Made by a program: the position numbers and the translations under genes
Notes under the pieces: model-generated
Told to the model about the DNA's origin: nothing
What the model saw: the letters and a program-made list of their open reading frames with translations, nothing else
The model's database searches: none
Assembly: GCA_030263615.1 (NCBI GenBank)
Contig: SZPH01000006.1
Coordinates: forward strand, 24,286 to 88,285
Reading direction: 5' to 3'
Length of the DNA: 64,000 nt
Source: Villigracilis sp900696595
GTDB lineage: Bacteria > Chloroflexota > Anaerolineae > Anaerolineales > Villigracilaceae
Part shown: positions 33,689 through 43,684 of the stretch, piece after piece
How positions within the stretch are numbered: position 1 is the first letter of the stretch
Layout of the letters: each line of letters opens with the position of its first letter

Positions 33689-33831
33689 ATACCTTCTTCT
33701 ATCCAGACTTTTACTGTCGGCTCCGGAGTTGCGCCGGATCATGCCCGTTTCCCAATGAGGAAAGCGATGTACCTAAACAGGCTCGTGGGCTGTACCACCG
33801 ATCGGGAATTGCACCCTGCCCCGAAGGTTAT
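33689..33831 (-). promoter_or_regulatory. FMN riboswitch (RFN element)
   Basis: Reading the minus strand, the RFN core is clear: CCTTCGGGGCAGGGTGCAAT, TCCCGATCGGTGGTACAGCC, ACGAGCC, then GATCCGG..AACTCCGGAGCCGACAG, AGTCTGGAT and closing GAAGAAGGTA. P1 pairs AACCTTC with GAAGGT. It is oriented toward ribX and ribY, with two terminator-like hairpins following. When FMN binds, transcription or translation of the riboflavin importer is expected to fall. Confidence 0.93.
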
Positions 33832-33890
33832 TTGAATTGTCGTTTTCATTATAGCCAGCCATATTTCGCCTGTCAATTCAAGCCATGAAG

Positions 33891-36611
<2,721 letters not shown>

Positions 36612-36684
36612 TCTTGCTCCTTGTTGCTAGAGATTAGAAAATGGATATTAGAGAGTAGTTGCTCACTCTCCACTTGCTCCTAAT

Positions 36685-36828
<144 letters not shown>

Positions 36829-36834
36829 CTCTTA

Positions 36835-37125
36835 AAAACAAAAACGCTCCATCCTTCATGAGGACGAAGCGTCTGGCTCCGCGGTACCACCTCGGTTCAT
36901 CATCCTTCAACTTCGTTCAGGACGATGCGCTCGGTAACCGATGATCATCGGTCTTCGCTGTAACGGGCGATCCCGTGCTGGTCTAGTAATTGGTAAATGG
37001 TGATTGGTAATTGCCAATTTTCTTCAGCAGATAATTCAGACGACTTCGGCGCTGTTTGCCTGCGGATGCTTCCACCGAGCGCATCCTTCTCTATCAGGGA
37101 GCCTTGCGCGTACTACTTCTGAATG
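36835..37125 (-). promoter_or_regulatory. T-box leader of valS
   Basis: On the minus strand the antiterminator motif GGTGGTACCGCG (36880-36893) is canonical. It is followed by AGACGCTTCGTCC-TCAT-GAAGGATGGAGCG and TTTTTG, a terminator at about 36839-36875. Upstream, the stem I region lies at about 37020-37115; a plausible valine specifier GTC is at 37042-37044 in the context CCGAAGTCGTCTGAA. Uncharged tRNA-Val would promote read-through into valS. An unusual AATTACCAATC-type repeat is inserted at about 36984-37018. Confidence 0.9.
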
Positions 37126-37131
37126 GTTGGG

Positions 37132-37160
37132 ATTATATACGGGGAGGGGGGTAGAGTCAA
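37132..37160 (-). promoter_or_regulatory. Promoter of the valS T-box transcript
   Basis: On the minus strand TTGACT (37155-37160), 17-nt spacer and TATAAT (37132-37137). It lies immediately downstream of the hairpin ending the DGR template region and upstream of the T-box. Confidence 0.8.
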
Positions 37161-37165
37161 GAAAT

Positions 37166-37199
37166 TGCCCGTTTCAGGGACGAACCCAGGAAACGGGCA
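37166..37199 (-). terminator. Hairpin at the end of the DGR template transcript
   Basis: TGCCCGTTTC (37190-37199 on minus) pairs perfectly over 10 bp with GAAACGGGCA (37166-37175), with an inner GGG/CCC helix, and is followed by ATTTCTTG. It could end the DGR template RNA or act as its 3' structural element. Confidence 0.6.
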
Positions 37200-37268
37200 G
37201 GTTGTGTATTTGCCCAAAGCACAGGGCTTCGAGCCGGGAGCAAGCCAGCCGATGTTTTGCCTCGACCG

Positions 37269-37282
37269 CCGTCCGTGGACGG
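37269..37282. repeat. Small palindrome downstream of the template repeat
   Basis: CCGTCC-GT-GGACGG is a perfect palindrome 31 bp from the end of the template repeat, in the region that in characterised DGRs is the RT/Avd-binding spacer RNA. Its function here is inferred only from position. Confidence 0.4.
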
Positions 37283-37312
37283 TTCGGCGCTTCTGGCAGA
37301 GAAAAATATCGT

Positions 37313-37432
37313 GGGAGAGCGCAACTCGAAAACCGATGTTGTTGTTGAAGTTGTCCGGGTTGTTCCTGTTGCGAACCGCACAACGCGCGTTGTTTCGATT
37401 GTTGTTCCAGGAGCCGCCGCGCACTACACGCT
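37313..37432 (-). repeat. DGR template repeat (TR)
   Basis: This 120-bp non-coding template is transcribed on the minus strand. Translated in the target frame it gives RGGSWNNNRNNARCAVRN and continues with Asn-rich codons (NPDNFNNNIGFRVALS), the mark of a TR with adenines at the codons to be diversified. Aligned without gaps to the variable repeat 38931-39050, it has 16 mismatches by my count; 15 are at template adenines (plus-strand T). It lies 17 bp downstream of avd and ends before the palindrome at 37269. Confidence 0.95.
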
Positions 37433-37449
37433 CTCATGGCTTGTCCCGT

Positions 37450-37785
37450 TTAGGTATTCGATTTTTTCCATCCTCCCAGCAATCTCCCGATTTCAGCCAG
37501 CATCGTGGAAACATGCTCATACTGATTCATTTTGATCAACTCCAAATCCTTGCAGAGACGAAGGTTTTGGCGCAACAATGCCAGTTGAACATCCGCCTCG
37601 TCAAGATTGGCGCTTCTATCACGCTTTGAAAGCCCGGCTTTCAGCAGGGTTTCCTGAAAATCGAGCGTTTGTCGAATGATTCGTTCGCCGAGCCCAAAGC
37701 GATGAGCGCGTGGAAATTTTGTAGATTGCGGCAACAACCACAAAACGAGATCGTACGTTTTTGAAAATATCGGCGATTCTTTCAT
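37450..37785 (-). CDS. avd: DGR accessory variability determinant (Avd-like four-helix protein)
   Basis: A 111-aa protein from ATG 37785 (MKESPIFSKTYDLVLWLL). Its N-terminal YDLVLWLLPQSTKFPRAHRF is the signature of the Avd family, followed by GLGERI, RQTLDFQETLL and NLDEADVQLALLRQNLRLCKDLELI, which would form a four-helix bundle like that of S23 intervening proteins. Many Lys/Arg residues fit an RNA-binding role. Avd assembles with the DGR reverse transcriptase and the template RNA. The start codon overlaps the RT stop as TGATG, so translation is coupled. Confidence 0.9.
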   Translation of the reverse strand: MKESPIFSKTYDLVLWLLPQSTKFPRAHRFGLGERIIRQTLDFQETLLKAGLSKRDRSANLDEADVQLALLRQNLRLCKDLELIKMNQYEHVSTMLAEIGRLLGGWKKSNT

Positions 37786-38825
37786 CACAACAAAAACCTG
37801 CCCAGAACCGACCTGCGTAATCCGTAGGTGTCGCCCCAGGCGGCATGAGCCGCCCATGAGCGCGCGGAGTCATCCAGCCTCCTGCGTTCGATCTCGCGCA
37901 TCCTCCATTGCTGATGGAGACGCCGAAAACGGCGTTGAAAGGCGATGCCGCGCTTTTTCTTCAACCTGCGGTGGGTGGGATAAACGCGAAAGCCCAAAAA
38001 CGGGATGCCCGTCTCAACTGGGAAAATTTGCGGTTCGTGCAGGGTCAGCCTTAGTTTCGACATGCGTATTATGACTTTTTCCTTCCATTCGCGCAAAACC
38101 ATTTTATCGTTCGAGAAGAGCAGGAAATCATCCACATAGCGGATGTAGCCTTCCGCCCTCAGTTCGCGTTTTGCAAAATGGTCGAACGAGGAAAGGTAGA
38201 CGTTTCCCCAAAATTGCGAAGTGAGGTTGCCAATCGGCAAACCGCGCGGACGAGCGGGGGCGAACAGGTCGTCGCCTTCGAACCATTTCATCTCATAGGT
38301 TTCTGTTTGCGCCCCAACCCCCGATTCCAGGATCAACTTTACGATCCCCAGCAGGGCTTCGTCTTCAAGATGCGCGGATATCTTCCCAAACAAGATTTCA
38401 TGGTCTATGCTCGGGAAGAATTGTTCCACGTCGCATTGCAGGACGTATCTGAATTTTTTGGCGTATTCATTGGCGCGGAGAAGGGCTTGATGCGTTCCCT
38501 TGAATTTCCGGTTGGCGTAGGTGTCGAAAATAAAACGCCGTTCCCAATCCGGCTCGAGGATGTTGCAGAGCGCGTGATGAACAACGCGGTCTCGAAACGG
38601 CGCGGCGGAGATCATGCGTTTCTTTGGCTCATGGATGTAAAAGTTCGAGTAGGCGCCGGGCTTCCATTCGCCGCCGCGCAATTCATCGCGCAACTTTATC
38701 AATTCCTCCTCCTGGTTGAATTCAAACGCCGCCACGCTTGCCTTGCCGCGTTTGCCCTTGCGAGCCTGGCGGTAGGCATTGTATAAATTAATGAACGAGC
38801 AAAACTTATCGAATTCTTCGCCCAT
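37785..38825 (-). CDS. DGR reverse transcriptase
   Basis: A 346-aa RNA-dependent DNA polymerase. The catalytic motif is GYIRYVDDFLLFS (YVDD, around 227-239), and the DGR-specific motif 4 is GLPIGNLTSQFWGNVYLS (around 195-212), where IGxxxSQ replaces the QGxxxSP of group II introns. Other RT motifs are FRDRVVHHALCNILEP (around 75-90), GTHQALLRANEYAKK, and LQCDVEQFFPSIDHEILFGK (motif with the first catalytic Asp). It follows the target gene by 88 bp, and its stop codon overlaps avd. Such enzymes copy the TR with adenine-specific misincorporation. Confidence 0.97.
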   Translation of the reverse strand: MGEEFDKFCSFINLYNAYRQARKGKRGKASVAAFEFNQEEELIKLRDELRGGEWKPGAYSNFYIHEPKKRMISAAPFRDRVVHHALCNILEPDWERRFIFDTYANRKFKGTHQALLRANEYAKKFRYVLQCDVEQFFPSIDHEILFGKISAHLEDEALLGIVKLILESGVGAQTETYEMKWFEGDDLFAPARPRGLPIGNLTSQFWGNVYLSSFDHFAKRELRAEGYIRYVDDFLLFSNDKMVLREWKEKVIIRMSKLRLTLHEPQIFPVETGIPFLGFRVYPTHRRLKKKRGIAFQRRFRRLHQQWRMREIERRRLDDSARSWAAHAAWGDTYGLRRSVLGRFLL

Positions 38826-38869
38826 GGTTAACCTGAAAATCCAAAAAATTTTTTTAAAACCAGTTTATG

Positions 38870-38882
38870 CGCCTGCGGCGCC
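38870..38882. repeat. Small hairpin downstream of the variable repeat
   Basis: GCGCC-TGC-GGCGC lies 49 bp past the end of the VR, between the target stop codon and the RT start. DGRs often have a hairpin/cruciform close after the VR that helps retrohoming. The distance is longer than in the BPP-1 phage, so equivalence is uncertain. Confidence 0.4.
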
Positions 38883-38913
38883 GGCAGAAATCAGAAACCA
38901 GAAATTCAGAAGT

Positions 38914-41691
38914 TCAAGAGCGTACATCGGGGGAGAGCGCAACTCGACAACCGAGGTAGTTGAAGAAGTTGCCCGGGATGCTCCAGCTGCGAACCGCACA
39001 ACGCGCGAAGTTTCGAAGGTAGCTCCAGGAGCCGCCGCGCACTACACGCTGGATGCCAGTCTCTGCGCCTTGCGGGTCTTTCACTGTTTCTTCCGCGCGT
39101 TTTTCGTCCGCAGGACTGCTGCGTTGGTACAACTCCCCATCATACCAGTCCGCGCACCATTCCCAAACGTTCCCCATCATGTCCATTGCGCCATAACTGC
39201 GCGCGCCCTGCGGGTAGATTCCAACAGGCGAAGTGCGGTTGAGTTTTTCCTTTGTGTCTTTATCGGCATTGTTGCAGAGTTCGCCATTCCACCGGTTGCC
39301 CCAACTCCAAATGGTATTCCCCGCGCCTCTGGCGGCTTTCTCCCATTCTGCTTCGGTGGGCAGGCGATAGGTTTTTCCGGTTTTGCGGCTGAGCCAGTTG
39401 CAGTAGGCTTCCGCCTCGAACCATGAGACGCCCACAACGGGTAAGTTGGGCGCGTTCCATTGCGGGTTTTCCCAAAAGAAGGGTTTATCTCGCAAGTCTG
39501 CCGGGCGCTGCCTGAGCCAGTTTTCATAGACTTCGCGCAGTTGCTTATCTTCGATCTCAGGAATTTTAGAATCGAATTTACCCGTTCTCCAATCCCAGCC
39601 GTCCTTGCTCCATAATTGTTCCGTATCGTAGCCTTTATCCTCATAGAAAGCGGTATATTCCAAATTCGTGACCGGGAACCTGCCAATGGAAAATTCTGAA
39701 ACATAAACTTCATGCGCGGGCTTTTCATCGTCATAAACAGACACATCCTGCGCCTTCATTAGTTCTTCCTCTTCGGCATTCGTCCCCATGCGGAAGACTC
39801 CGCCGGGCACAGGCACACAATCCGGTTCGAGCGGTTTCAGGCGCGGGTCGCCCAATGAGCCGAGCGCCAGCCCTAAATTGAAGCGCAGGCGAACTTCCAC
39901 GCGCGGCGGGTCCGCGGTCAGGAGTTTTTCCATTTGCGGAACAAGTGAGTTGACCGTATCGGGCAGGCGGCGTATTTGCGGCACATCCGCAAGGGCAAGC
40001 CCCGCGACATATAAAGCGCGCGCCTTCGATTCTTCATTTGTTCCAGCGTCGGCAATCTGAAGCACGAACCTGTTTGCCAAGCCTTCGTTCGTATTTGCCA
40101 GATAACCCGCCGCCAGGCGCAGGGGTTCCTCCCACAGGTCATTGCCCACATGCTCGATCAGGAACATGGGCAGGTCGTCCGCCGGGTATTCCACAACGAG
40201 GTAACGTCCCGCGAGGTATTCTTGAAAGGTGGCATGGGTGTAAAAGCCGTATTGATCGTCCATAGATTCGAGCAAGCCGCCGCGTTCGGCAACGTCGCGC
40301 AGAAAGTGGGCGCACGCCCGGCGCGCCTCCCTCTCGTCGTTTCCGAAACGGTTCCAGATCAAGTCAACCAGTTCGCCCTCCATCAGCGAGTCTTTGCCGC
40401 GTTCGCGCAGTTCAAAAGCGATTCTTGCCAGCCGGTCGCGGCGCACGTCCCAATCCATGCCGCCCCAGTTTTGCAGGTCCTTTGCCTCTTCGCCTTTAAA
40501 AGGCGTTTCCGTCAGCAGGACTTCAATGGCTTCTTCATAAAGTTTGGAACGCTGTTTGGGGAGTTCGTCGCGGCTGTAATGCACCATGGCAAAGATGGTG
40601 GTCATCAGCGGGGTGGTCGCCAGTTCCCGCACGCGCGAGTCGCTGTCTGCGAGGCGGGCGGAGAGATCGCTCGCTTTCCGCCTTGCCTCGCGCGGATCGT
40701 CCGCCAACACGGCGCGATACCACAGGTCAATCAGGCTGTCGCGTTGTTCTTGCGTCAGGCGCTGTACTTCGCACCCCTCGAAGTCGTGCATCTGTTCGGC
40801 AATATGCACAGCCGACGGGCGGGTGGTGATCAAACATTTCAAATTTGGGGCGTCGAATTCAACCAGCAATTCCTCCAACGCGGCGCGGACGGAGGGACGA
40901 TCGGCGGGATCCACTTCGTCCAACCCATCCGCCATCAAGAGGCATCCCCTTTTCAAATGCGATTTGAAGAAATCAACGTCCAGGTCGAGCGAGGCGTGGT
41001 GGTCGGAGAAGTACTCTGCCATGAAATTCAGCAGGGTTTTGGAGGAACGCCTGCAATCGTTCTTTTCGCAATATTTGGAATAAGCCCGCAGGGGGAAGAG
41101 AAACGGCACAAGCGGCTGTCCGCCCAGAGAGTTGATGAAGGTCTTTTGTTCACCGGTCAGGTTTTTTTTGAGCAAAACCCGCGCGAAGGATTGACCCGCC
41201 CATTGAAGCAGGGTGCTTTTGCCCGACCCCGCCACGCCCACGATCGCCAGTCTTTTCGCGCCGGACAGGGCTTCGCCAAGCCCAACGGCTTTTTCCGTTT
41301 TCAATTGCAGCCTGCCGAACTCTTCCATTCCCTCCTTCTTCGTTTCGGCAGATTCTTTTCCTTTTGCCTCGCGCATCACGCGCACCGATATGTACGCCTG
41401 GTCAAGTTGGGGAGGCTCGATCCCTTTTGCCCGCACGCGCGGCAATCCGCGAAATTTGAAGCGGCTGTAGGCGGCGCTTGCCTGTTCAAGGTATGCGCGG
41501 GTGGCATCGTTAATATCAACGCGCTTGAATATTTTTTCAGCGTCCTCCTGTCCCCACTTTTCGAAGAATTTTGCAAATCCGCCGCCGTAGGAACGGATCA
41601 GCCATAAAGCGGCAATTCCCGCCGTCAGGATGACGGCGACAACCAGCCCATTGTTTTTCAAGAACCCCATAATTGCCTGCAAGCCTTCCAT
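38914..41691 (-). CDS. DGR target: membrane-anchored NACHT NTPase with C-terminal FGE-sulfatase (C-type lectin fold) domain
   Basis: A 925-aa protein. Residues 15-32 form a single N-terminal membrane helix. A NACHT (STAND) NTPase follows: Walker A GVAGSGKST (152-160), Walker B LLMADGLDEVD (251-261), ITTRPS (sensor region, 288-293), and the NACHT-tail motif HATFQEYLAGR (486-496). From about 625 an FGE-sulfatase domain begins (VPGGVFRMG, SIGRFPVTNLEY, VVGVSWFEAEAYCNWLS, YRLPTEAEWEKAARG, MMGNVWEWCADWY, RVVRGGSW). The last 40 residues are the variable repeat. Start follows AAGGAGGATTAAC. First gene of the DGR operon. Ligand recognition by the diversified tip and signalling via the NTPase are inferred. 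Confidence 0.93.
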   Translation of the reverse strand: MEGLQAIMGFLKNNGLVVAVILTAGIAALWLIRSYGGGFAKFFEKWGQEDAEKIFKRVDINDATRAYLEQASAAYSRFKFRGLPRVRAKGIEPPQLDQAYISVRVMREAKGKESAETKKEGMEEFGRLQLKTEKAVGLGEALSGAKRLAIVGVAGSGKSTLLQWAGQSFARVLLKKNLTGEQKTFINSLGGQPLVPFLFPLRAYSKYCEKNDCRRSSKTLLNFMAEYFSDHHASLDLDVDFFKSHLKRGCLLMADGLDEVDPADRPSVRAALEELLVEFDAPNLKCLITTRPSAVHIAEQMHDFEGCEVQRLTQEQRDSLIDLWYRAVLADDPREARRKASDLSARLADSDSRVRELATTPLMTTIFAMVHYSRDELPKQRSKLYEEAIEVLLTETPFKGEEAKDLQNWGGMDWDVRRDRLARIAFELRERGKDSLMEGELVDLIWNRFGNDEREARRACAHFLRDVAERGGLLESMDDQYGFYTHATFQEYLAGRYLVVEYPADDLPMFLIEHVGNDLWEEPLRLAAGYLANTNEGLANRFVLQIADAGTNEESKARALYVAGLALADVPQIRRLPDTVNSLVPQMEKLLTADPPRVEVRLRFNLGLALGSLGDPRLKPLEPDCVPVPGGVFRMGTNAEEEELMKAQDVSVYDDEKPAHEVYVSEFSIGRFPVTNLEYTAFYEDKGYDTEQLWSKDGWDWRTGKFDSKIPEIEDKQLREVYENWLRQRPADLRDKPFFWENPQWNAPNLPVVGVSWFEAEAYCNWLSRKTGKTYRLPTEAEWEKAARGAGNTIWSWGNRWNGELCNNADKDTKEKLNRTSPVGIYPQGARSYGAMDMMGNVWEWCADWYDGELYQRSSPADEKRAEETVKDPQGAETGIQRVVRGGSWSYLRNFARCAVRSWSIPGNFFNYLGCRVALSPDVRS
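38931..39050 (-). repeat. DGR variable repeat (VR) at the 3' end of the target gene
   Basis: This segment encodes residues about 881-921 of the NACHT-FGE protein. Against the TR, residues 890-892, 895, 902-905, 907, 910, 912 and 913 differ, all by changes at TR adenines (for example AAC to AGC, TAC, TTC, ATC; GAC to GGC; ATC to CTC). One further difference, TTT to TGT (Phe915 to Cys), is not at an adenine and falls in the GC-rich 3' end, as expected of the IMH/IMH* boundary. Confidence 0.95.
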
Positions 41692-42057
41692 GTTAATCCT
41701 CCTTGCGCGCCAGCGTGAATGGATGCAAACATTATACGATATGCGTCCCCGGCGGGAGTTTTCACGGTTTATCGGTGTGCAAGCAAAGGTTGTCTGCGCC
41801 TCCGCTCAAGCCGCCGTCCTGTGCGAAGCTCCCTGTGGGCGGCGGCGGTTTACGAGGGAAATCCCGCGCCGGGGACGGCGCTGGGAGCAGGTTGCCTGAT
41901 ATATTTTGCATGCACACGTTTATCGCCCAGGTTGATACGATCGCAATCCGGCCATGATTCGGGCGTTTTCCAAATTATACCCACGTTCCGGGACCGCCTC
42001 TTTCCCATTTGCGGCGGATTTTTTTTCTTTTGGTTGGGGCGAATCAGAACTTCCAAT
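41692..42057. other. Intergenic region upstream of the DGR target, with promoter-like and REP-like sequences
   Basis: No gene. On the minus strand TATAAT (41731-41736) lies about 40 bp before the target ATG, with a weak -35. Further upstream there are two repeats: GCCGCCGTCCTGTGCGAAGC ... GCGGCGGCGG at about 41810-41850, and ATCCCGCGCCGGGGACGGCG ... GGGAGCAG at about 41862-41890, the latter of the CCGCCGTCC REP family. Confidence 0.6.
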
Positions 42058-43647
42058 TCACGGATTAGGCTTCCATATTTGCAGGGTGTGGGTTCCCCCC
42101 ATATTCATCTCGATCACGATTTCGTCAACCAATGTGTAATTCTGCTCAAGAATCCAGGGGTTGAAGAATTGCGCCTTGTCCTTCACGGAGATGATCACGT
42201 CATATCTGTGGTTTTCGATTCTACGATTGATGCTGGTGGTGTGGCCATATCCGTCCCTGCGCACTCTTTCGTAGGAAATGTCTGTGAGAAGGGTGTCCGG
42301 GTAGGGTTGAATCGTGAAAAATATGACGGTCTGCCCGGAATCCATGGGTGGGAATCCGCGCGCCATGACCTCTGTCACCATGAGAGGCGGGTGAATAATG
42401 CTTTCAGTCCCGTCCAGATACGAGAGCAACCGGGTCCATTCGTCCCGGCTTTTTTCCTTTAAATATTCAGGGGACATTATGCTCGATTGCCAGGCGAATA
42501 AATTGACGACAATCAACAGGGACGCCAGCAGGTTCATTTTATTTTCGGGCATCAGCCTGCCGAAAGCCCAGCACACAAATAACGGCGCAACCAGTTGGTA
42601 GGCATATCCGAAGGGATTGGGCGCATGCCATCCGAGGATGGTCACAAACGCCAGCAGGGCAATCCCAAAGGCGTAAAAGATATAACCCGGCGAATATCCA
42701 AACAGCGGCTCGTTCCACCTTGAAATTTTGATTCCATCGGCCCGTTTTGCGGGGTTTTTCCCGCCCATTTTTATTCCATCAACGACCAGCCCCAGCGCGA
42801 TGACGACGAGTAACGGAAGGAATGTGAGAGTCAGGGATTGTAATTGCGCAAGCAGGTGCTCCAGAACTCTTCTCGACTGGGAAACATTCGCCCAGATCAC
42901 GTCCACAAAATACAATGGAAAGACGCGCTTGACGGCAAGGATCGAAAGCAGCGCCGCGGCGGAAAAGGACAACCCGTACATCAGCCCCTTTTTCGGGGAA
43001 ACAAAGAAAAAGACGTACGAGGCGACGATCCCGAACGACAAAAGGAAATACGGTTTTGTATAGAAGCCGGCCAGCGCCAGGAACACGCTGAGAACCAGGC
43101 TCTTGGCGTCGAAGGAAAGCAGGAAAGGGACGAATATCGCCGCGATGAAGAAAAATGCCCCGGTGGGGGCCGGATAGGCGCTAATGCCGCCCAAGCCCTG
43201 CACTCCCGCAAGGCTGATTATGGCAAAAGCCGAACAAGCCAACGCCGATAAATGGTTTCTTCTTTCCCGCAATACGACAAAGAAGAACACCGCCGCAGAA
43301 AGGAGAATAAAGACAAAATTCACCGCGCGATGGACCGCCAGCGTATTCCCAAACCGCGCCGCAAACGGCAGGACGACAAGGTTATACATCGCCCCATAGA
43401 GCGTGATCCCAATGGGTTGGTTTTCCAGCGTGTATGGGTTTTCGCCCCGGAGGAAAAACCAGGTATGCACGCCAGCCGCCCCTTCGAGGGTGGTGATTTG
43501 ATGGGGAATACGGACGACTCTGTACATAAAATAAACCGACCAGAGTATGGAAAGGATTGCCCCAAGCAACAACAGGAGCCTGGAGACTTTTCGCCGGTCG
43601 AATATTGTCAGGTCGAAATCCAGCGCCGGTTTGATAAATTTATTCAT
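42058..43647 (-). CDS. GT-C-like multi-pass membrane protein, tandem pair copy 1
   Basis: A 529-aa membrane protein from ATG 43647 (the codon one step upstream is TTG). It has about ten or more hydrophobic helices and a conserved first-loop motif GENPYTLENQPIGITLYGAMYN cut at residue 20 (GENPYTLENQPIGITLYG), then FGNTLAVHRAVNFVFIL. A C-terminal soluble part has SGQTVIFFTIQPYPDTL and RIENHRYDVIISVKD. The neighbouring gene shares all of these. Topology resembles GT-C glycosyltransferases; specific function is unknown. Confidence 0.85.
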   Translation of the reverse strand: MNKFIKPALDFDLTIFDRRKVSRLLLLLGAILSILWSVYFMYRVVRIPHQITTLEGAAGVHTWFFLRGENPYTLENQPIGITLYGAMYNLVVLPFAARFGNTLAVHRAVNFVFILLSAAVFFFVVLRERRNHLSALACSAFAIISLAGVQGLGGISAYPAPTGAFFFIAAIFVPFLLSFDAKSLVLSVFLALAGFYTKPYFLLSFGIVASYVFFFVSPKKGLMYGLSFSAAALLSILAVKRVFPLYFVDVIWANVSQSRRVLEHLLAQLQSLTLTFLPLLVVIALGLVVDGIKMGGKNPAKRADGIKISRWNEPLFGYSPGYIFYAFGIALLAFVTILGWHAPNPFGYAYQLVAPLFVCWAFGRLMPENKMNLLASLLIVVNLFAWQSSIMSPEYLKEKSRDEWTRLLSYLDGTESIIHPPLMVTEVMARGFPPMDSGQTVIFFTIQPYPDTLLTDISYERVRRDGYGHTTSINRRIENHRYDVIISVKDKAQFFNPWILEQNYTLVDEIVIEMNMGGTHTLQIWKPNP

Positions 43648-43684
43648 CAATATGTCCTTGTGTCAGGGATGGAGGAACAGCATT

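Noticed and set aside
37113..37424. A 103-codon frame with an Asn-rich N-terminal FGE-like segment
   Set aside because: It is the template repeat read in the target frame, with a GTG start and no ribosome-binding site. Treated as TR, not a gene.
40150..41607. A 485-codon plus-strand frame opposite the NACHT-FGE gene
   Set aside because: It is antisense to a gene with clear NTPase and FGE motifs; its composition is a GC-driven shadow.
41703..42462. Plus-strand frames of 84-247 codons upstream of the GT-C pair
   Set aside because: They cross intergenic REP-like sequence and then run antisense to the GT-C-like gene.
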